NCBI RefSeq assembly: GCF_000956405.1
Contig: NZ_JYIV01000021.1
Span: 1-64,000 of the forward strand
Direction: 5' to 3'
From: Microbacterium oxydans
GTDB lineage: Bacteria; Actinomycetota; Actinomycetes; Actinomycetales; Microbacteriaceae
Length of the DNA: 64,000 nucleotides
Of the stretch, positions 54,422 through 62,908 are shown piece by piece. The first letter of the stretch is position 1; every line of letters begins with the position of its first letter. The position numbers and the translations under genes were made by a program. The notes beneath the pieces are model-generated. The model was not told the DNA's origin. It saw only the letters and a program-made list of their open reading frames with translations, and made no database searches.

Positions 54422-55828
54422 TCAGACCGGTCGGTCTCCCTCCGGCGCCGCGTCGTCGTCTCCGTCCGAGGCCTCAGGGGTCTCCGCCGGCTTGTCCCGA
54501 GAGAAGTCGTCGCCGTCGAGCAGGCGCGCGAGCGCCTCGTCGAACTCGTCGGCGACAGGCTGCTCGCCACGCTCGGCGGCCTGCAGTCGAGCCACGAGTC
54601 CGCTCGGGTCGTCGATGTCCTCGGCGGTCGGCATGAGGTCGGGGTAGTCCCACAGCGAGTCGCGTCCGCTGATGCCGACGGCGTCCGTCACCGCCTGCCA
54701 CATGGCGGAGGCCTCGCGCATCCGTCGGGGGCGGAGCTTGAGCCCGACCAGTGCGCCGAGTGCGTCCTCTGCCGGCCCGCCCACGGCACGGCGACGTCGA
54801 GCGGCCTCCGCGATGCGAGCGCCGTCCGGCAGGCGGGAGGTCGCCTCGGCGGTCACCACGTCCACCCAGCCGTCGATCGTCGCGATGAGGTTCTCGAGAC
54901 GGGTCAGAGCCTCTCGCTGCGCCTCGCTCTGCGCGGGAAGGAGCGCGCCGCCCTCGATGGCCGCCCGCAGTTCTTCGGGGTTCGAGGGGTCCAGGCGACT
55001 GGCCACGTCTTCCAGCGCGTCCACGTCGACGGTCACTCCGCGCGCGAAGTCGGTGATCTGCGCCATCACGTGCAGGTGCAGCCACTTCGCATGCCGATAC
55101 AGCCGCGCGTATGCGAGTTCGCGGGTGGCGAGGTACAGCGCGATCTGGTCTTCCGGGATCTCGAGTCCCTCGCCGAAGGCCGTGAGGTTCTGCGGAATGA
55201 TCGCCGCAGTCCCTGCGGGGAGCACGGGGATGCCCACATCGCCGCCGGAGACCACCTCGAGCGAGAGGTTTCCCAGCACCTGCCCGAACTGCGCGGCGAA
55301 CACCGAGCCTCCGAGCCCGCGCATCAGCTTCCCCGCTCCCTGCACGACGCCGCGCATGTCCTCCGGTACCTGGGTGTCCAGAGCCGACGTCAGGGCGTCG
55401 GCGATGCTGGTCGAGACCGGGTCGGCGATCTCCTTCCACACCGGGAGAGTCTTCTCGACCCACTCGCCCCGTGTCATCGCCGTCGGAGCCTCTGCAAGCT
55501 CCGAGATGGTCGTCGCCTCGCCGAGCCACAGGTTCGCGAGCGCGAACGAGTCGGCGAGCGAGGTGCGTGAGCCGTCGGTCACGCCCTGCCCGTCGCGGTT
55601 GGCGATGAACAGGGCCTGCCGCAGCGCGTTCTCCCACGGGTCGCCGCCGAAGGCGCCCTGGAGCTGCGACATGATGGTCTGCATCATCGCGGGGTCGAGG
55701 GTGAAGCCGTCCATCCCCTCGAATGCGCCCCGGAGCGCTTCGGGGTCGATGTCCCCGCCGCCCTGATTCGAGAGCATCTTCCGCAGGAACTCCTGGAAGT
55801 CCTCGGGTGTCGGGTCGTTGTCTGCCAT
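54422..55828 (-). CDS. DUF2342 putative zinc-dependent metalloprotease
   Basis: 468 residues. Zincin_2/TIGR03624 family: N-terminal acidic segment, helical middle (FAAQFGQVLGNLSLEVVSGG; LPAGTAAIIPQNLTAFGEGL) and the catalytic-site helix at about residues 216-236, ATRELAYARLYRHAKWLHLH. The remembered family pattern has Arg-Glu-x-Ala-His; here the last residue is Tyr, so one zinc ligand may be lost. The C-terminus is acidic and disordered. Divergent from the PDZ-Lon protease gene. Activity is therefore doubtful. Confidence 0.88.
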   Translation of the reverse strand: MADNDPTPEDFQEFLRKMLSNQGGGDIDPEALRGAFEGMDGFTLDPAMMQTIMSQLQGAFGGDPWENALRQALFIANRDGQGVTDGSRTSLADSFALANLWLGEATTISELAEAPTAMTRGEWVEKTLPVWKEIADPVSTSIADALTSALDTQVPEDMRGVVQGAGKLMRGLGGSVFAAQFGQVLGNLSLEVVSGGDVGIPVLPAGTAAIIPQNLTAFGEGLEIPEDQIALYLATRELAYARLYRHAKWLHLHVMAQITDFARGVTVDVDALEDVASRLDPSNPEELRAAIEGGALLPAQSEAQREALTRLENLIATIDGWVDVVTAEATSRLPDGARIAEAARRRRAVGGPAEDALGALVGLKLRPRRMREASAMWQAVTDAVGISGRDSLWDYPDLMPTAEDIDDPSGLVARLQAAERGEQPVADEFDEALARLLDGDDFSRDKPAETPEASDGDDDAAPEGDRPV

Positions 55829-55866
55829 GTCACTCGCCCTCTCAGCAGTTCTGTTGCCGTGGCATC

Positions 55867-55873
55867 TACGCTA
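55867..55873. promoter_or_regulatory. Overlapping divergent -10 boxes
   Basis: The seven bases TACGCTA give TACGCT (55867-55872) on the plus strand for the PDZ protease and TAGCGT (55873-55868) on the minus strand for DUF2342. Polymerases on the two promoters would exclude each other. Confidence 0.5.
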
Positions 55874-55946
55874 GTCACAGGTTTCTGCGCGCGAACCCGA
55901 TGCGGGCAGATCGGTGTACGCCGCTCGCGAACGACGGAGGAATGCA

Positions 55947-57038
55947 GTGGATCGAACGCGGTCTGGGAAGCTCGGGCTCGGAGTCTGGGCGCTGATCGTC
56001 GCGCTCCTCGCGCTCGTCCTGCTGACCTTCCTTCCGTCGCCGTACGTGATCCAGCGGCCGGGGCCCGTCTACGACACCCTCGGCACGGCGAAGGGCGCGG
56101 ACGGCGAGCAGGTGCCGCTCATCAGCGTCGAAGGTGCGGAGACGTTCGAGACCGCTGGAACCCTCGACCTGACGACGGTGCAGGTGGTGGGCAACCGTGA
56201 GCGGACTCCGAGCTGGTTCGAGCTCGCTCTGGCCTGGATGGACTCGTCGAAGGCGGTCGTCCCGCTGGACTCGGTGTTCCCGCAGGGGGTGACGACCGAG
56301 CAGCGCGATGAGCGCAACGCCACGCTGATGGTCGACTCCCAGCACGAGGCGACGGCGGCAGCGCTGAACGAGCTCGGCTACGACACCGGGGCACAGGTTG
56401 TGGTCGTCGACGCCGTCGCGGACTCCCCGGCCGACGGCGTCCTGGAAGCCGACGACGTGATCACCGCGATCGACGGCACGACCCTCACCTCGGCCACACA
56501 GCTGAGGGAGGCGATCCAGTCCGCGGCGGGTGCCCCGGTGCAGCTCACCGTGCTGCGAGACGGTGCCGAACAGACCGTCGAGGTCACCCCGGAGGAGCAC
56601 ACCGAGGGGGACAAGACCTCCTGGCTCATCGGCATCACCCTCCGCACCGACTACGACTTCGAGATCGACGTGACGATCCAGCTCGACAACGTCGGAGGGC
56701 CGAGCGCCGGCATGATGTTCGCACTCGGCATCATCGACACGCTCACGGAGGGGGAGCTGAACGGCGGTAAGGACATCGCAGGCACGGGAACCATCGATGC
56801 GGCCGGCACGGTCGGTCCGATCGGCGGCATCCGGCAGAAGCTCTACGGCGCGAGAGACGCCGGAGCCGAGTACTTCCTCGCGCCGGCGGCCAACTGCGAC
56901 GAGGTCGTCGGGCACGTGCCGGACGGCCTGCAGGTGATCCGCACGGCGACGCTCGACGAGTCGCTGGCGGCGCTGAAGGTCATCGCCGACGACGGGGACG
57001 TCGCGGCGCTGCCGACCTGCGACGTCGCGGGCAGGTGA
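55947..57038 (+). CDS. PDZ-domain Lon-type serine protease, membrane-anchored
   Basis: 363 residues from GTG 55947 (GGAGG at 55936-55940). One membrane helix (about 13-33), a PDZ domain (about 115-205: VVVDAVADSPADGVLEADDV ... AIDGTTLTSATQLREAI) and a Lon S16 domain with the catalytic Ser in GGPSAGMMFALGIID and Lys in GGIRQKLYGA. Two Cys near the C-terminus. Extracytoplasmic protease, likely for membrane or envelope quality control. Immediately upstream of UPF0182. Confidence 0.93.
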   Translation: MDRTRSGKLGLGVWALIVALLALVLLTFLPSPYVIQRPGPVYDTLGTAKGADGEQVPLISVEGAETFETAGTLDLTTVQVVGNRERTPSWFELALAWMDSSKAVVPLDSVFPQGVTTEQRDERNATLMVDSQHEATAAALNELGYDTGAQVVVVDAVADSPADGVLEADDVITAIDGTTLTSATQLREAIQSAAGAPVQLTVLRDGAEQTVEVTPEEHTEGDKTSWLIGITLRTDYDFEIDVTIQLDNVGGPSAGMMFALGIIDTLTEGELNGGKDIAGTGTIDAAGTVGPIGGIRQKLYGARDAGAEYFLAPAANCDEVVGHVPDGLQVIRTATLDESLAALKVIADDGDVAALPTCDVAGR

Positions 57039-57101
57039 TCGTGGGAGGCCTCGTGACCGTGCCGTGACCGGGATGACAGCCTGCGCACAGTGAGCGATGC
57101 C

Positions 57102-57107
57102 TAGGAT
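57102..57107 (+). promoter_or_regulatory. Leaderless -10 box of the UPF0182 gene
   Basis: TAGGAT, 6 bases before GTG 57114. Confidence 0.65.
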
Positions 57108-57113
57108 GGAGGG

Positions 57114-60020
57114 GTGACCTCCTCGCCCTCAGCTCCGAATCCGGCCACGCCTCGAACGTCCCGACGTATCCTCGGCATCTCCCTGGTGATCATCGCCGCC
57201 TTGATCGCGGTGTTCTTCGTGTTCGCCTCCCTCTACACCGAATACCTCTGGTTCGACCAGGTGGGCTTCACCGGCGTCCTCACGACGCAGTGGATCGCCA
57301 CGGCGGTGATGTTCGTGGTCGGCTTCCTCGGGATGGCCGTTCCACTGTTCGTCGTCATCCAGCTCGCCTACCGGCTCCGCCCGGTGTACGTCCGGCTGAG
57401 CTCGCAGCTGGACCGCTACCAGGAGGTCATCGAGCCCCTTCGCCGCCTGGCGATGTGGGGCATGCCGATCTTCTTCGGTCTCTTCGCCGGTTTCGCCGCC
57501 GCGGGGCAGTGGAAGACGGTCTGGCTCTGGATCAACGGCGTGGCGACCTCCGACGTCGACCCCCAGTTCGGCATCGACACCGGCTTCTACATGTTCGCGA
57601 TGCCGTTCTACTCGATCCTGCTCGCGTTCGTCTCCGCGGTGCTCCTGCTCTCGCTGCTGGTGACCGCACTGGTGTCCTACTTGTACGGCTCGGTGCGCGT
57701 CGGCCAAGGCGAACTGCGCATCTCGAAGCCTGCGCGCATCCAGCTCGCGGTGATCGCCGGGCTCTACCTGCTCGTGCAGGCGGCCAGCCTCTGGCTCGAC
57801 CAGTACAAGACTCTCGTCGAGCGTGACGACCGCATCACGGGTGCGGCGTACACGGGCGTCAACGCCACCATCCCCGGTCTGGCGATCCTCGCCATCATCG
57901 CCGCGGTCGTGGCCATCCTCTTCTTCGTCACGGCGGTCATCGGCCGCTGGCGCTTCCCGCTGGCGGCGACCGCGCTGCTCATCGTGGCCTCGCTCGTCGT
58001 CGGCATCGGCTACCCCTGGGTGGTCACGACCTTCCAGGTGAAGCCGAACCAGAACGCCTACCAGGCCGAGTACTACCAGCGGAACATCGACGGGACCAAG
58101 AAGGCCTACGGGGTCGCAGACCTCGAGACCACTCCCTTCGCCGCCAAGACGGACGCCGAGGCAGGCCAGCTGCGTGCGGACGCCGAGACGACCGCATCCA
58201 CGCGCATCATGGACCCGAAGGTGATCCCGCCGACGGTGCGTCAGCTCGAGCAGTACCGCGGGTATTACCAGTTCCAGACGACCATGGACGTCGACCGCTA
58301 CGAGATCGACGGGAAGATGCAGGACACCGTGGTCTCCGTGCGCGACCTCGACATGTCCGGCCTCGGCGACGGTGACAACTGGAACAACCGCGTCGCGGTG
58401 TACACGCACGGTTACGGCCTCGTCGCGGCAGCGGGAAACCAGCGCACCACCGATGGTGAGCCGGTGTTCCTCGAGCGCGGCATCCCGACCTCGGGGTTCC
58501 TGTCCGATCGTGAGAACTTCGAGCCGCGCGTCTACTTCGGCGAGAACTCGCCCGAGTACTCGATCGTCGGCGCGCCGAAGGGCTCCGAGCCCGCGGAGAT
58601 CGACTACCCGCGTGGCAAGGACGGCTCCAGCGAGACGAAGACCACGTTCGAGGGTGACGGCGGTCCGAAGATCGGCGACACGTTCACGAAGCTGCTCTAT
58701 GCGCTGAAGTTCCAGTCCGAGCAGATCCTGTTCTCCAACCTCGTGAACGAGGACTCGCAGATCCTGTACGACCGCGACCCCAAGACGCGCGTCCAGAAGG
58801 TCGCACCGTACCTCGAGCTCGACAGCGACCCGTACCCGAGCGTGGTGGACGGGCGCATCGTCTGGATCGTCGACGGCTACACGACCAGCCAGACGTACCC
58901 GTACTCCACGAGCGTGAGCCTGTCCGACGCGATCGCGGACTCCAACATCCCGTCGCCGACCCTCGCGATCGACGACATCAACTACATCCGCAACTCGGTG
59001 AAGGCGACGGTCGACGCGTACGACGGTTCGGTGACGCTGTACGCGTGGGATGACGAGGACCCGGTGCTGAAGACCTGGCAGAAGGTCTACCCGTCGACGC
59101 TGAAGCCGATCAGCGAGATGTCCGGCGAGCTGATGAGCCACGTGCGCTATCCCACCGACCTGTTCAAGGTGCAGCGCGACATCCTCGGCGTCTATCACGT
59201 CGACAAGGCCGGATCGTTCGCTCAGCAGGACAACCGCTGGCAGACGCCGAACGACCCGCGCAGCGAGTCGATGCTGCAGCCGCCGTACTACCTGACGATG
59301 CAGATGCCGGGACAGGACTCTCCGAGGTTCTCGATGTTCTCGACGTTCATCCCGAACTCGCAGGGCGCGGGAGGAAGCCGTGACGTGCTCATGGGCTACC
59401 TCGCCGTGGATTCGGACGCCGGTTCGGAGAAGGGCGTGAAGGCGGAGGGCTACGGCCAGCTGCGCATGCTCGAGATCGACACCGACACCACGGTGCCCGG
59501 TCCCGGCCAGGTGCAGAACACGTACAACTCCGACACGTCGGTGGTGCCTCAGCTCAACCTGCTCCAGCAGGGAGAATCCGAGGTCATCTACGGCAACCTG
59601 CTGACGCTGCCCGTCGGTGGCGGTCTGCTCTACGTGCAGCCCGTCTACGTGCAGTCGTCCGAGGGAACCCAGCTGCCGCGACTGCAGAAGGTGCTCGTGG
59701 CGTTCGGTGACCGCGTCGCCTTCGAGAACACCCTCACCGAGGCACTCGACACGCTGTTCGGCGGTGATTCCGGTGCGACCGGTGGCGACGACACGGTCGA
59801 ACCCGATCCCAACGCCGAGGTTCCCGACACCGGCGAGGTGCCGACTGAGCCCGCCCAGCCGACGGATGCCCAGGCGGACGCACTGGCGGCCGCTCAGGCG
59901 GCCCTGGTCGACCGTGAGACCGCGCTCAAGGCGGGTGACCTCGCGAAGTTCGCCGAGGCCGACGAGCGCCTCACCGCCGCGGTCCAGAAGCTGATCGAGC
60001 TGGACTCCGCGGGCAACTGA
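57114..60020 (+). CDS. UPF0182 large membrane protein
   Basis: 968 residues. Seven helices in the first 330 residues (LGISLVIIAALIAVFFVFAS; YTEYLWFDQVGFTGVLTTQW), then a long extracytoplasmic domain with the family motifs (RDLDMSGLGDGDNWNNRV, YTHGYGLVAAAGNQ, FPS/LEKGIPT-like FLERGIPT, SEYSIV). A disordered acidic Pro stretch (about 875-905) and a C-terminal helix follow. Function unknown; widely conserved in actinobacteria. Leaderless GTG. Ends the adnA-to-UPF0182 neighbourhood at a terminator. Confidence 0.93.
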   Translation: MTSSPSAPNPATPRTSRRILGISLVIIAALIAVFFVFASLYTEYLWFDQVGFTGVLTTQWIATAVMFVVGFLGMAVPLFVVIQLAYRLRPVYVRLSSQLDRYQEVIEPLRRLAMWGMPIFFGLFAGFAAAGQWKTVWLWINGVATSDVDPQFGIDTGFYMFAMPFYSILLAFVSAVLLLSLLVTALVSYLYGSVRVGQGELRISKPARIQLAVIAGLYLLVQAASLWLDQYKTLVERDDRITGAAYTGVNATIPGLAILAIIAAVVAILFFVTAVIGRWRFPLAATALLIVASLVVGIGYPWVVTTFQVKPNQNAYQAEYYQRNIDGTKKAYGVADLETTPFAAKTDAEAGQLRADAETTASTRIMDPKVIPPTVRQLEQYRGYYQFQTTMDVDRYEIDGKMQDTVVSVRDLDMSGLGDGDNWNNRVAVYTHGYGLVAAAGNQRTTDGEPVFLERGIPTSGFLSDRENFEPRVYFGENSPEYSIVGAPKGSEPAEIDYPRGKDGSSETKTTFEGDGGPKIGDTFTKLLYALKFQSEQILFSNLVNEDSQILYDRDPKTRVQKVAPYLELDSDPYPSVVDGRIVWIVDGYTTSQTYPYSTSVSLSDAIADSNIPSPTLAIDDINYIRNSVKATVDAYDGSVTLYAWDDEDPVLKTWQKVYPSTLKPISEMSGELMSHVRYPTDLFKVQRDILGVYHVDKAGSFAQQDNRWQTPNDPRSESMLQPPYYLTMQMPGQDSPRFSMFSTFIPNSQGAGGSRDVLMGYLAVDSDAGSEKGVKAEGYGQLRMLEIDTDTTVPGPGQVQNTYNSDTSVVPQLNLLQQGESEVIYGNLLTLPVGGGLLYVQPVYVQSSEGTQLPRLQKVLVAFGDRVAFENTLTEALDTLFGGDSGATGGDDTVEPDPNAEVPDTGEVPTEPAQPTDAQADALAAAQAALVDRETALKAGDLAKFAEADERLTAAVQKLIELDSAGN

Positions 60021-60032
60021 CCTGCGGCGATG

Positions 60033-60071
60033 ATGCAGATGGGCGCTCCCCTCGGGGGCGCCCATCTGCAT
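60033..60071 (+). terminator. Terminator after the UPF0182 gene
   Basis: 14-bp stem atgcagatgggcgc (60033-60046) with gcgcccatctgcat (60058-60071), with further C/G pairing inside. Confidence 0.88.
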
Positions 60072-60165
60072 GTCCGGCCGGGGGCGTCTGGCGCGTGCAC
60101 CACCGGTGGCGCTCGCGCTGAACCGTCCCGTCGTGCGAGGGTGGAGTCGAACAAGGGAGTTATCC

Positions 60166-61008
60166 GTGGTCGAGCGAATCGTTGTAGGAGTGCTGGATAC
60201 GGCGGCGAGTCGACGAGCGCTGGAATGGGCTGCGGGACGCGCGCGGTCCCGCGGGGCGTCACTGCTGCTGGTCTATGTCGTCGGTGGGGCGGTCGGTGCG
60301 GTCGGCGAGGGTGCTGTCGTGGAAGCGGCGATCGCCTCGGCCGATGACCTCCTCCAAGCGCACGCGCGGAGTCTGGAGGCTGACGGGTTGACCGTGGATG
60401 TGGCGGTGCTCCGGGGGGACCCGGTCCGGCAGCTGGTCTCGATGACTTCCGAAGCCGCACTTCTCGTGATCGGCAGCGACTACCGCAGTGATGACCGTGA
60501 CAGCCCCCGGCGCGGGGTCCACGGACAGCGCATCGTCGCCGGTGCCGCCTGCCCGGTTGTCGTGATCCCCGATGTCTCGACCGAGGGGCGACGAGGGGTC
60601 GTCGTCGGCGTCGATGGGTCGCCGACGTCGGAGGCTGCGGTCGCCTTCGCCGCGGCGGAAGCCGATCGGCTCGGAGAGCCGCTCATCCCCGTTACGGTGT
60701 GGACCCCTGTAGCGCTCCCGCGAGGACAGAAGACATACCCGGATCAGTACCTGACCTCGATGCAGGCGCTCTCGGAAGAGGCGCTCGCGCTCGCGGTGGC
60801 GGGGCTGCGACAGTCGTACCCTGATCTGGAACTGCGATCTCGGGTGGAACGCGGTTATCCGTCGGTGGTCATCAATCGGTTGGCATCCGCGGCCACCATG
60901 ACGGTGGTCGGGTCGCACGGTCGTGGTGCGGTCGCGCGTTTCCTGCTCGGCTCGATCAGCCAGGAGGTGGTCGCGGCGCTCGTTGCACCGACTGCGGTCG
61001 TACGCTGA
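60166..61008 (+). CDS. Universal stress protein with two tandem Usp domains
   Basis: 280 residues. Start GTG 60166 follows AAGGGAG (60153-60159); the open frame further upstream overlaps the terminator. Domain 1: residues 1-140 (IVVGVLDTAASRRALEWAAG; LVSMTSEAALLVIGSDYR, then GQRIVAGAACPVVVIPD). Domain 2: 145-280 (VVVGVDGSPTSEAAVAFAAAEA; TVVGSHGRGAVARFLLGSIS). The second carries the ATP-binding G-2x-G-9x-G(S/T)-type pattern; the first has lost part of it (GSDYRSDDRDSPRRGVHG). Unlinked to the genes before it. Last core gene before the truncated tRNA. Confidence 0.9.
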   Translation: MVERIVVGVLDTAASRRALEWAAGRARSRGASLLLVYVVGGAVGAVGEGAVVEAAIASADDLLQAHARSLEADGLTVDVAVLRGDPVRQLVSMTSEAALLVIGSDYRSDDRDSPRRGVHGQRIVAGAACPVVVIPDVSTEGRRGVVVGVDGSPTSEAAVAFAAAEADRLGEPLIPVTVWTPVALPRGQKTYPDQYLTSMQALSEEALALAVAGLRQSYPDLELRSRVERGYPSVVINRLASAATMTVVGSHGRGAVARFLLGSISQEVVAALVAPTAVVR

Positions 61009-61101
61009 GCGAACCGGCGCCCGTCCGCCGGGAACTCGCCGGCTCGGCGCGCGACAGGGAAGTGCAGGGCTGGGCTATGGCGATCGGCCGATCCGAAGGA
61101 A

Positions 61102-61134
61102 AAGGCCCCGAGATCGCAATGATCTCGGGGCCTT
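61102..61134 (-). terminator. Terminator of the leftward tRNA gene
   Basis: Perfect 14-bp stem (61102-61115 with 61121-61134) with 5-base loop; on the minus strand a run of Ts (ccttttcct) follows. Sits 4 bases beyond the tRNA 3' fragment, so it belonged to the original tRNA transcript. Confidence 0.8.
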
Positions 61135-61138
61135 ACTT

Positions 61139-61167
61139 GTTGCGGGGACAGGATTTGAACCTGCGAG
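61139..61167 (-). pseudogene. 3'-end fragment of a tRNA-fMet-like gene (candidate att site)
   Basis: On the minus strand the sequence tcgcaggttcaaatcctg, then tccccgcaac, is a tRNA T-arm (5-bp stem, TTCAAAT loop) and the 3' acceptor strand. It matches initiator tRNA-fMet as I know it in actinobacteria. No anticodon or D-arm follows in the neighbouring bases, so the gene is truncated. A tRNA 3' fragment with its native terminator to the left and foreign-looking DNA to the right is the usual outcome of integrase-mediated insertion at a tRNA 3' end. Confidence 0.75.
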
Positions 61168-61496
61168 AATAGCGGTCGCCATCCGTGTGCCGCGGCCGTC
61201 GACATGATCGGTTTTACGGCGGCGGTGGTGCCTGCCTTGAATGCGAGATGATTCATGCCCGTAGCCCTGCGGTCATGTGCCAACCGCTCAGGTTCGGTGA
61301 CGTCGCTGCGTGCACCGTTGCCGCGGGTCCCGACTGGATCGTGGCCTCCGGCGAGTACGTCGCCAGCACATGGCGATCCGTGAGTGGTCTTGCCCACCCG
61401 TCGCTCGGCGGGGTCGTGAAAAACTCGTGGTTGGAGGAGCTGCCGATGGGTCAGCTAATGGCACCCGCTTTTCTAGGGTTAGCGCTGACCTCGGCG
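61168..61496. other. 329-base stretch without a recognised gene, inner edge of the putative element
   Basis: No convincing coding sequence. A plus-strand open frame running 61185-61841 has unnatural composition and lacks homology I can name. No inverted repeats at the boundary, integrase fragment or direct copy of the tRNA arm were seen. Confidence 0.5.
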
Positions 61497-62102
61497 TTAG
61501 GCAGCGTGCAGTCGATGTGCACGTTCGTGCGAGGAGAAGTCGACGGACACTCGAAGCGAAGATCCATCGCTTCGAGGGGGTGGGTCAACCGTGGCAACGC
61601 CGCTGCCGTCTGTCATGCAGTGAGCAGTTCCCGCCCCATTGGGGGTGATTGCGATGAGGCAGTCTTGAGACTCGTCCTGGAGCCTTGCCGTCCAGATACG
61701 CAGTCCATCGCTCTCCCCGAAATAGACGATCCATTCGGAGTCGTATCTTGTAACGTCGGGTGGCAGGAAAGCTGCGATCGGTTCCGCTGGCGCGAGTCGT
61801 GCAGCCCCCCAGCCCACGCCCACGCAGAGAGTCCCGACTGACAGCCCCGCGGCCGCTAGTCGCCGGCGCCAGGATGTCTTATACCATCGCGCGGTTGCCG
61901 CTGTGAAGGATTCAGATGGCATCGGGCGGTCATCTGTCGCGGAGCCTGGGCTGAAGCCGAGATCATGCTCATGGCGCGCGCCGTTCTGCAACACCTCGAG
62001 GCGAGCAGCATCCTCCTGGCTGGCGGCCGCGGCCCGCCCGCACAGGAGATCCTGAAGCCTTCGCTTTTCGTCATCTGATCGGCGCACGATGTCAGAGTTC
62101 AT
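61497..62102 (-). CDS. Single-helix membrane protein with extracytoplasmic domain, unknown function
   Basis: 201 residues from ATG 62102; the frame stays open to GTG 62186 and neither start has a good Shine-Dalgarno. Charged cytoplasmic N-terminus (RRSDDEKRRLQDLLCGR), a membrane helix about 86-106 (RRRLAAAGLSVGTLCVGVGW), and an outer domain with DSEWIVYFGESDGLRIW and two Cys (DCLIAI, AHCMTD) that could pair. I do not recognise the family. On the minus strand, opposite to its neighbours, and the first gene inside the putative integrated element. Confidence 0.6.
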   Translation of the reverse strand: MNSDIVRRSDDEKRRLQDLLCGRAAAASQEDAARLEVLQNGARHEHDLGFSPGSATDDRPMPSESFTAATARWYKTSWRRRLAAAGLSVGTLCVGVGWGAARLAPAEPIAAFLPPDVTRYDSEWIVYFGESDGLRIWTARLQDESQDCLIAITPNGAGTAHCMTDGSGVATVDPPPRSDGSSLRVSVDFSSHERAHRLHAA

Positions 62103-62405
62103 AACCAGCGTGAGACCCGCGCGCAGGTCCGAAAAGTGCCCATAGCGCTTAGACGGCCGTTGAATCGCATTAATAATTGGATTCACTCGACGACCTAATT
62201 AGTCTCTTCACTCAAACCGTGCAAGTAATTGGCTGCACTGTATTACCCCGGTGTGGCTTCCTCGCCCACTAGGTGTTGGTCGAAGCATAACCTTTCGCGT
62301 CTAGATCCGATGTCCCCTCTTTGGGGGACACGGCTCATATCGGGGTTCGCGGTCGTAGCGCCCACTCCCTGTCCATCACCTCCCGATCGAAGCTATGCTG
62401 TGCAG
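62103..62405. other. AT-richer intergenic stretch, 303 bases
   Basis: No gene if the downstream protein starts at 62406. Clearly richer in A/T than the core genome (for example cgcattaataattgg near 62167-62181). Contains a short hairpin tgtcccc/ggggaca (62311-62317 with 62324-62330). It should hold the promoter of the minus-strand membrane protein. Confidence 0.5.
62394..62399 (+). promoter_or_regulatory. Leaderless -10 box
   Basis: TATGCT, 6 bases before ATG 62406. Confidence 0.65.
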
Positions 62406-62795
62406 ATGATCACGCCTTCCGCAGATAACGAAGTCCGTTCGGGGTCTCTGCCAGCGGCCGCACCCAGGTTCAGTACTGCTGCAAAGGTCGGCGTCGTCCT
62501 GGCTCTCATCGCTGTCGTCGTGGGCTGGGTCAATGCCTACGCGATCCCTCTCGCGGCGAGGGCGATGAGTACAGATGTAGCGCTGAACCCGCTGAACGTC
62601 TACATATTCAGCATCGTCGCGACAAGCATCGTCGTACTCCTCAACATCGTTGCGCTAGTTCTTGGAATCGTCGCCGCCAGGCACAGGGTTCGACCGCTCA
62701 TGGCCGGAGCGGCCATTGCGCTTAGTGGGACCGGGCTCTTAGGTATCGCGTTGACGACTGTCGTAAACATTTCGTTTCCTGCGCTAATAGTCTGA
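62406..62795 (+). CDS. Small three-helix membrane protein, unknown function
   Basis: 129 residues from ATG 62406, fixed by the TATGCT box; the upstream in-frame extension to 62229 looks non-coding. Polar N-terminus, then helices at about 27-50 (AAKVGVVLALIAVVVGWVNA), 66-92 (VYIFSIVATSIVVLLNIVAL) and 101-125. Layout resembles small DUF4190-like or immunity-type membrane proteins, but I cannot assign it. Lies directly before the secreted-protein pair, so an immunity or export-related role is a guess from position only. Confidence 0.7.
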   Translation: MITPSADNEVRSGSLPAAAPRFSTAAKVGVVLALIAVVVGWVNAYAIPLAARAMSTDVALNPLNVYIFSIVATSIVVLLNIVALVLGIVAARHRVRPLMAGAAIALSGTGLLGIALTTVVNISFPALIV

Positions 62796-62908
62796 CCGGT
62801 TATTGGAAGTGGTTACTCTTCTTCCTCATCGGGCGTAACGTGGCCCGAACTTGTCGGCAACGAGGCTGACAATTCCAGAAGATTCACGTCTCTGGACAGT
62901 GAAGAGGG

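Noticed and set aside
57129..60071. Open frame of 980 codons on the minus strand
   Set aside because: Antisense shadow of the UPF0182 gene, with Arg/Asp/Val-rich translation.
61185..61841. 218-codon plus-strand open frame in the island
   Set aside because: Odd composition and no secondary-structure logic. The minus-strand frame over 61497-62102 shows a membrane helix and a plausible domain instead.
62229..62405. N-terminal extension of the three-helix island protein
   Set aside because: Translation is unlike a protein N-terminus, and TATGCT 6 bases before ATG 62406 marks a leaderless start there.
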